Shown one piece after another: positions 63,262-64,000 of a stretch of 64,000 bases of DNA. This stretch comes from Halobacillus fulvus. Its GTDB lineage: Bacteria > Bacillota > Bacilli > Bacillales > Halobacillaceae. The translations under genes were made by a program, and so were the position numbers. The notes below the pieces were generated by a model, which had not been told where the DNA came from, did not search any database, and was given only the letters and a program-made list of their open reading frames with translations. Numbering within the stretch: the first letter of the stretch is position 1; each line of letters begins with the position of its first letter. The stretch spans positions 522,377 to 586,376 of the forward strand of contig SCFO01000001.1 in NCBI GenBank assembly GCA_004078665.1. The letters are read 5' to 3'.

Positions 63262-63283
63262 TAGTAACGTTGGAGGTTTTATT

Positions 63284-64000
63284 GTGAAAACGACGATTTC
63301 TCAAGTATCAAAATATGTGGGCCAGGAAGTCACAATCGGTGCATGGCTTGCCAATAAGCGCTCAAGCGGTAAAATCGCATTTCTGCAGTTGCGTGATGGA
63401 ACAGGATTCATGCAAGGGGTGACCGTTAAAGCAGAAATCGGAGAAGAAAAATTTCAGGAAGCTAAATCTTTGACGCAGGAAACCTCTCTTTATGTCACAG
63501 GTGTCATCGTAGAAGATACAAGATCCCCGCTTGGCTTTGAGATGCAAGTGAAGGACTTTGAAGTGATCCACGAAGCCGTCGATTATCCGATCACACCAAA
63601 AGAGCACGGGACAGAATTCCTGATGGATCACCGTCATCTATGGTTGCGTTCTAAAAAGCAGCACGCGGTGATGAAGGTCCGTAACGAAATTATCCGCGCT
63701 ACGTATGAATTCTTTAACGACAATGGCTATGTAAAAGTGGATCCTCCAATCTTAACCGGGTCTTCTGCTGAAGGAACAACGGAATTATTCCATACAAAAT
63801 ATTTTGAAGAAGATGCTTACCTTTCCCAGAGTGGACAGCTCTATATGGAAGCAGCTGCGATGGCGTTCGGAAAAGTGTTCAGCTTTGGACCAACTTTCCG
63901 TGCAGAGAAGTCTAAGACACGTCGTCACCTGATTGAATTTTGGATGATCGAGCCAGAGATGGCGTTTATGGACCATGAAGACAGCCTAGAAGTACAAGAA
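63284..64000 (+). CDS. asnS: Asparaginyl-tRNA synthetase, 3' end outside the window
   Basis: The first 239 codons of a class IIb aminoacyl-tRNA synthetase, running off the right edge. The N-terminal OB-fold anticodon-binding domain is residues ~1-120 ([34 protein letters not shown], in part); the catalytic part begins with motif 1 near [24 protein letters not shown], followed by [12 protein letters not shown] and motif 2 [19 protein letters not shown]. The start is GTG 63284 after TTGGAGG. No T-box leader lies between aspB and asnS. Confidence 0.95.
   Translation, partial: MKTTISQVSKYVGQEVTIGAWLANKRSSGKIAFLQLRDGTGFMQGVTVKAEIGEEKFQEAKSLTQETSLYVTGVIVEDTRSPLGFEMQVKDFEVIHEAVDYPITPKEHGTEFLMDHRHLWLRSKKQHAVMKVRNEIIRATYEFFNDNGYVKVDPPILTGSSAEGTTELFHTKYFEEDAYLSQSGQLYMEAAAMAFGKVFSFGPTFRAEKSKTRRHLIEFWMIEPEMAFMDHEDSLEVQE

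Noticed and set aside
63262-63283. Possible T-box leader before asnS
   Set aside because: Only 22 bp separate aspB and asnS, so no specifier loop or antiterminator can be present.

Overview
The window is a stretch of core chromosome from a low-to-moderate G+C, spore-forming member of the Bacillaceae. Gene order follows the sigX-rsiX ... fer-recS ... cmk-ypfD-der-gpsA-spoIVA-hbs-mtrB ... aro ... qcrABC ... dapB-mgsA-bshA-cca-birA-panBCD-dinG-aspB-asnS region of Bacillus subtilis closely. Many proteins are strongly acidic (ferredoxin, RsiX linker, QcrC tail), which fits a moderately halophilic relative such as Halobacillus; the genus is an inference. I see no rRNA, tRNA, CRISPR array, insertion sequence, prophage or pseudogene.

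Layout. 1-3.2 kb: the 3' end of an ECF-transporter S component, sigX-rsiX with a SigX-type autoregulatory promoter, a small XRE regulator and ferredoxin on the minus strand. 3.2-12.3 kb: ypbB-recS-ypbD, a cotJABC spore-coat operon on the minus strand, a CBS-domain protein, a YpbG-like phosphoesterase, a MerR/B12 regulator carrying the CarH/LitR photoreceptor signature, mecB and ddl. 12.4-19.7 kb: gudB with a perfect cre match upstream, bacillithiol-disulfide reductase, ansA (minus strand), prsW, the germination pair sleB-ypeB, and the c-di-GMP receptor ypfA. 19.8-31.2 kb: cmk-plsC-ypfD-fni, yphA plus the YIEGIA pair, der-gpsA, a SpoVIF-like gene, yphE-yphF and spoIVA. 31.5-35.2 kb: hbs, mtrB, hepS-menG-hepT and ndk. 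35.4-45.9 kb: cheR, the aromatic supraoperon aroF-aroB-aroH-hisC-tyrA-aroA without the trp genes, one gene I do not recognise, and ypiA, ypiB, ypiF. 46-51.2 kb: the menaquinol:cytochrome c reductase qcrABC, ypjA, ypjB, a zinc metallopeptidase and a YitT-family protein. 51.4-64 kb: mazG-like, dapB, mgsA, bshA, cca, birA, panBCD, dinG, ypmA-ypmB-aspB and the 5' part of asnS.

How the genes work together. Sporulation and germination genes (cotJ, sleB/ypeB, SpoVIF, spoIVA, YIEGIA pair, ypjB) are interleaved with housekeeping operons, and several have recognisable sporulation-sigma promoters. The hepS-menG-hepT block makes menaquinone, the substrate of the qcr complex, and the shikimate genes feed both menaquinone and aromatic amino acids. 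bshA and bdr belong to bacillithiol metabolism. mecB, ypiA and ypiB all belong to families linked to ClpC-dependent proteolysis.

The window is mostly ordinary core genome and I do not see a clearly new system. The parts most worth a second look are: the putative B12 light-sensing regulator with two inverted repeats at its promoter; the unrecognised gene at 42.5-43.3 kb; retention of TRAP (mtrB) next to loss of mtrA and of the trp operon from its usual site; a probable ATT start for cotJA; the 44-residue Gly/Ser/Glu tail on QcrC; and a few structured leaders (hbs, der, aroF).
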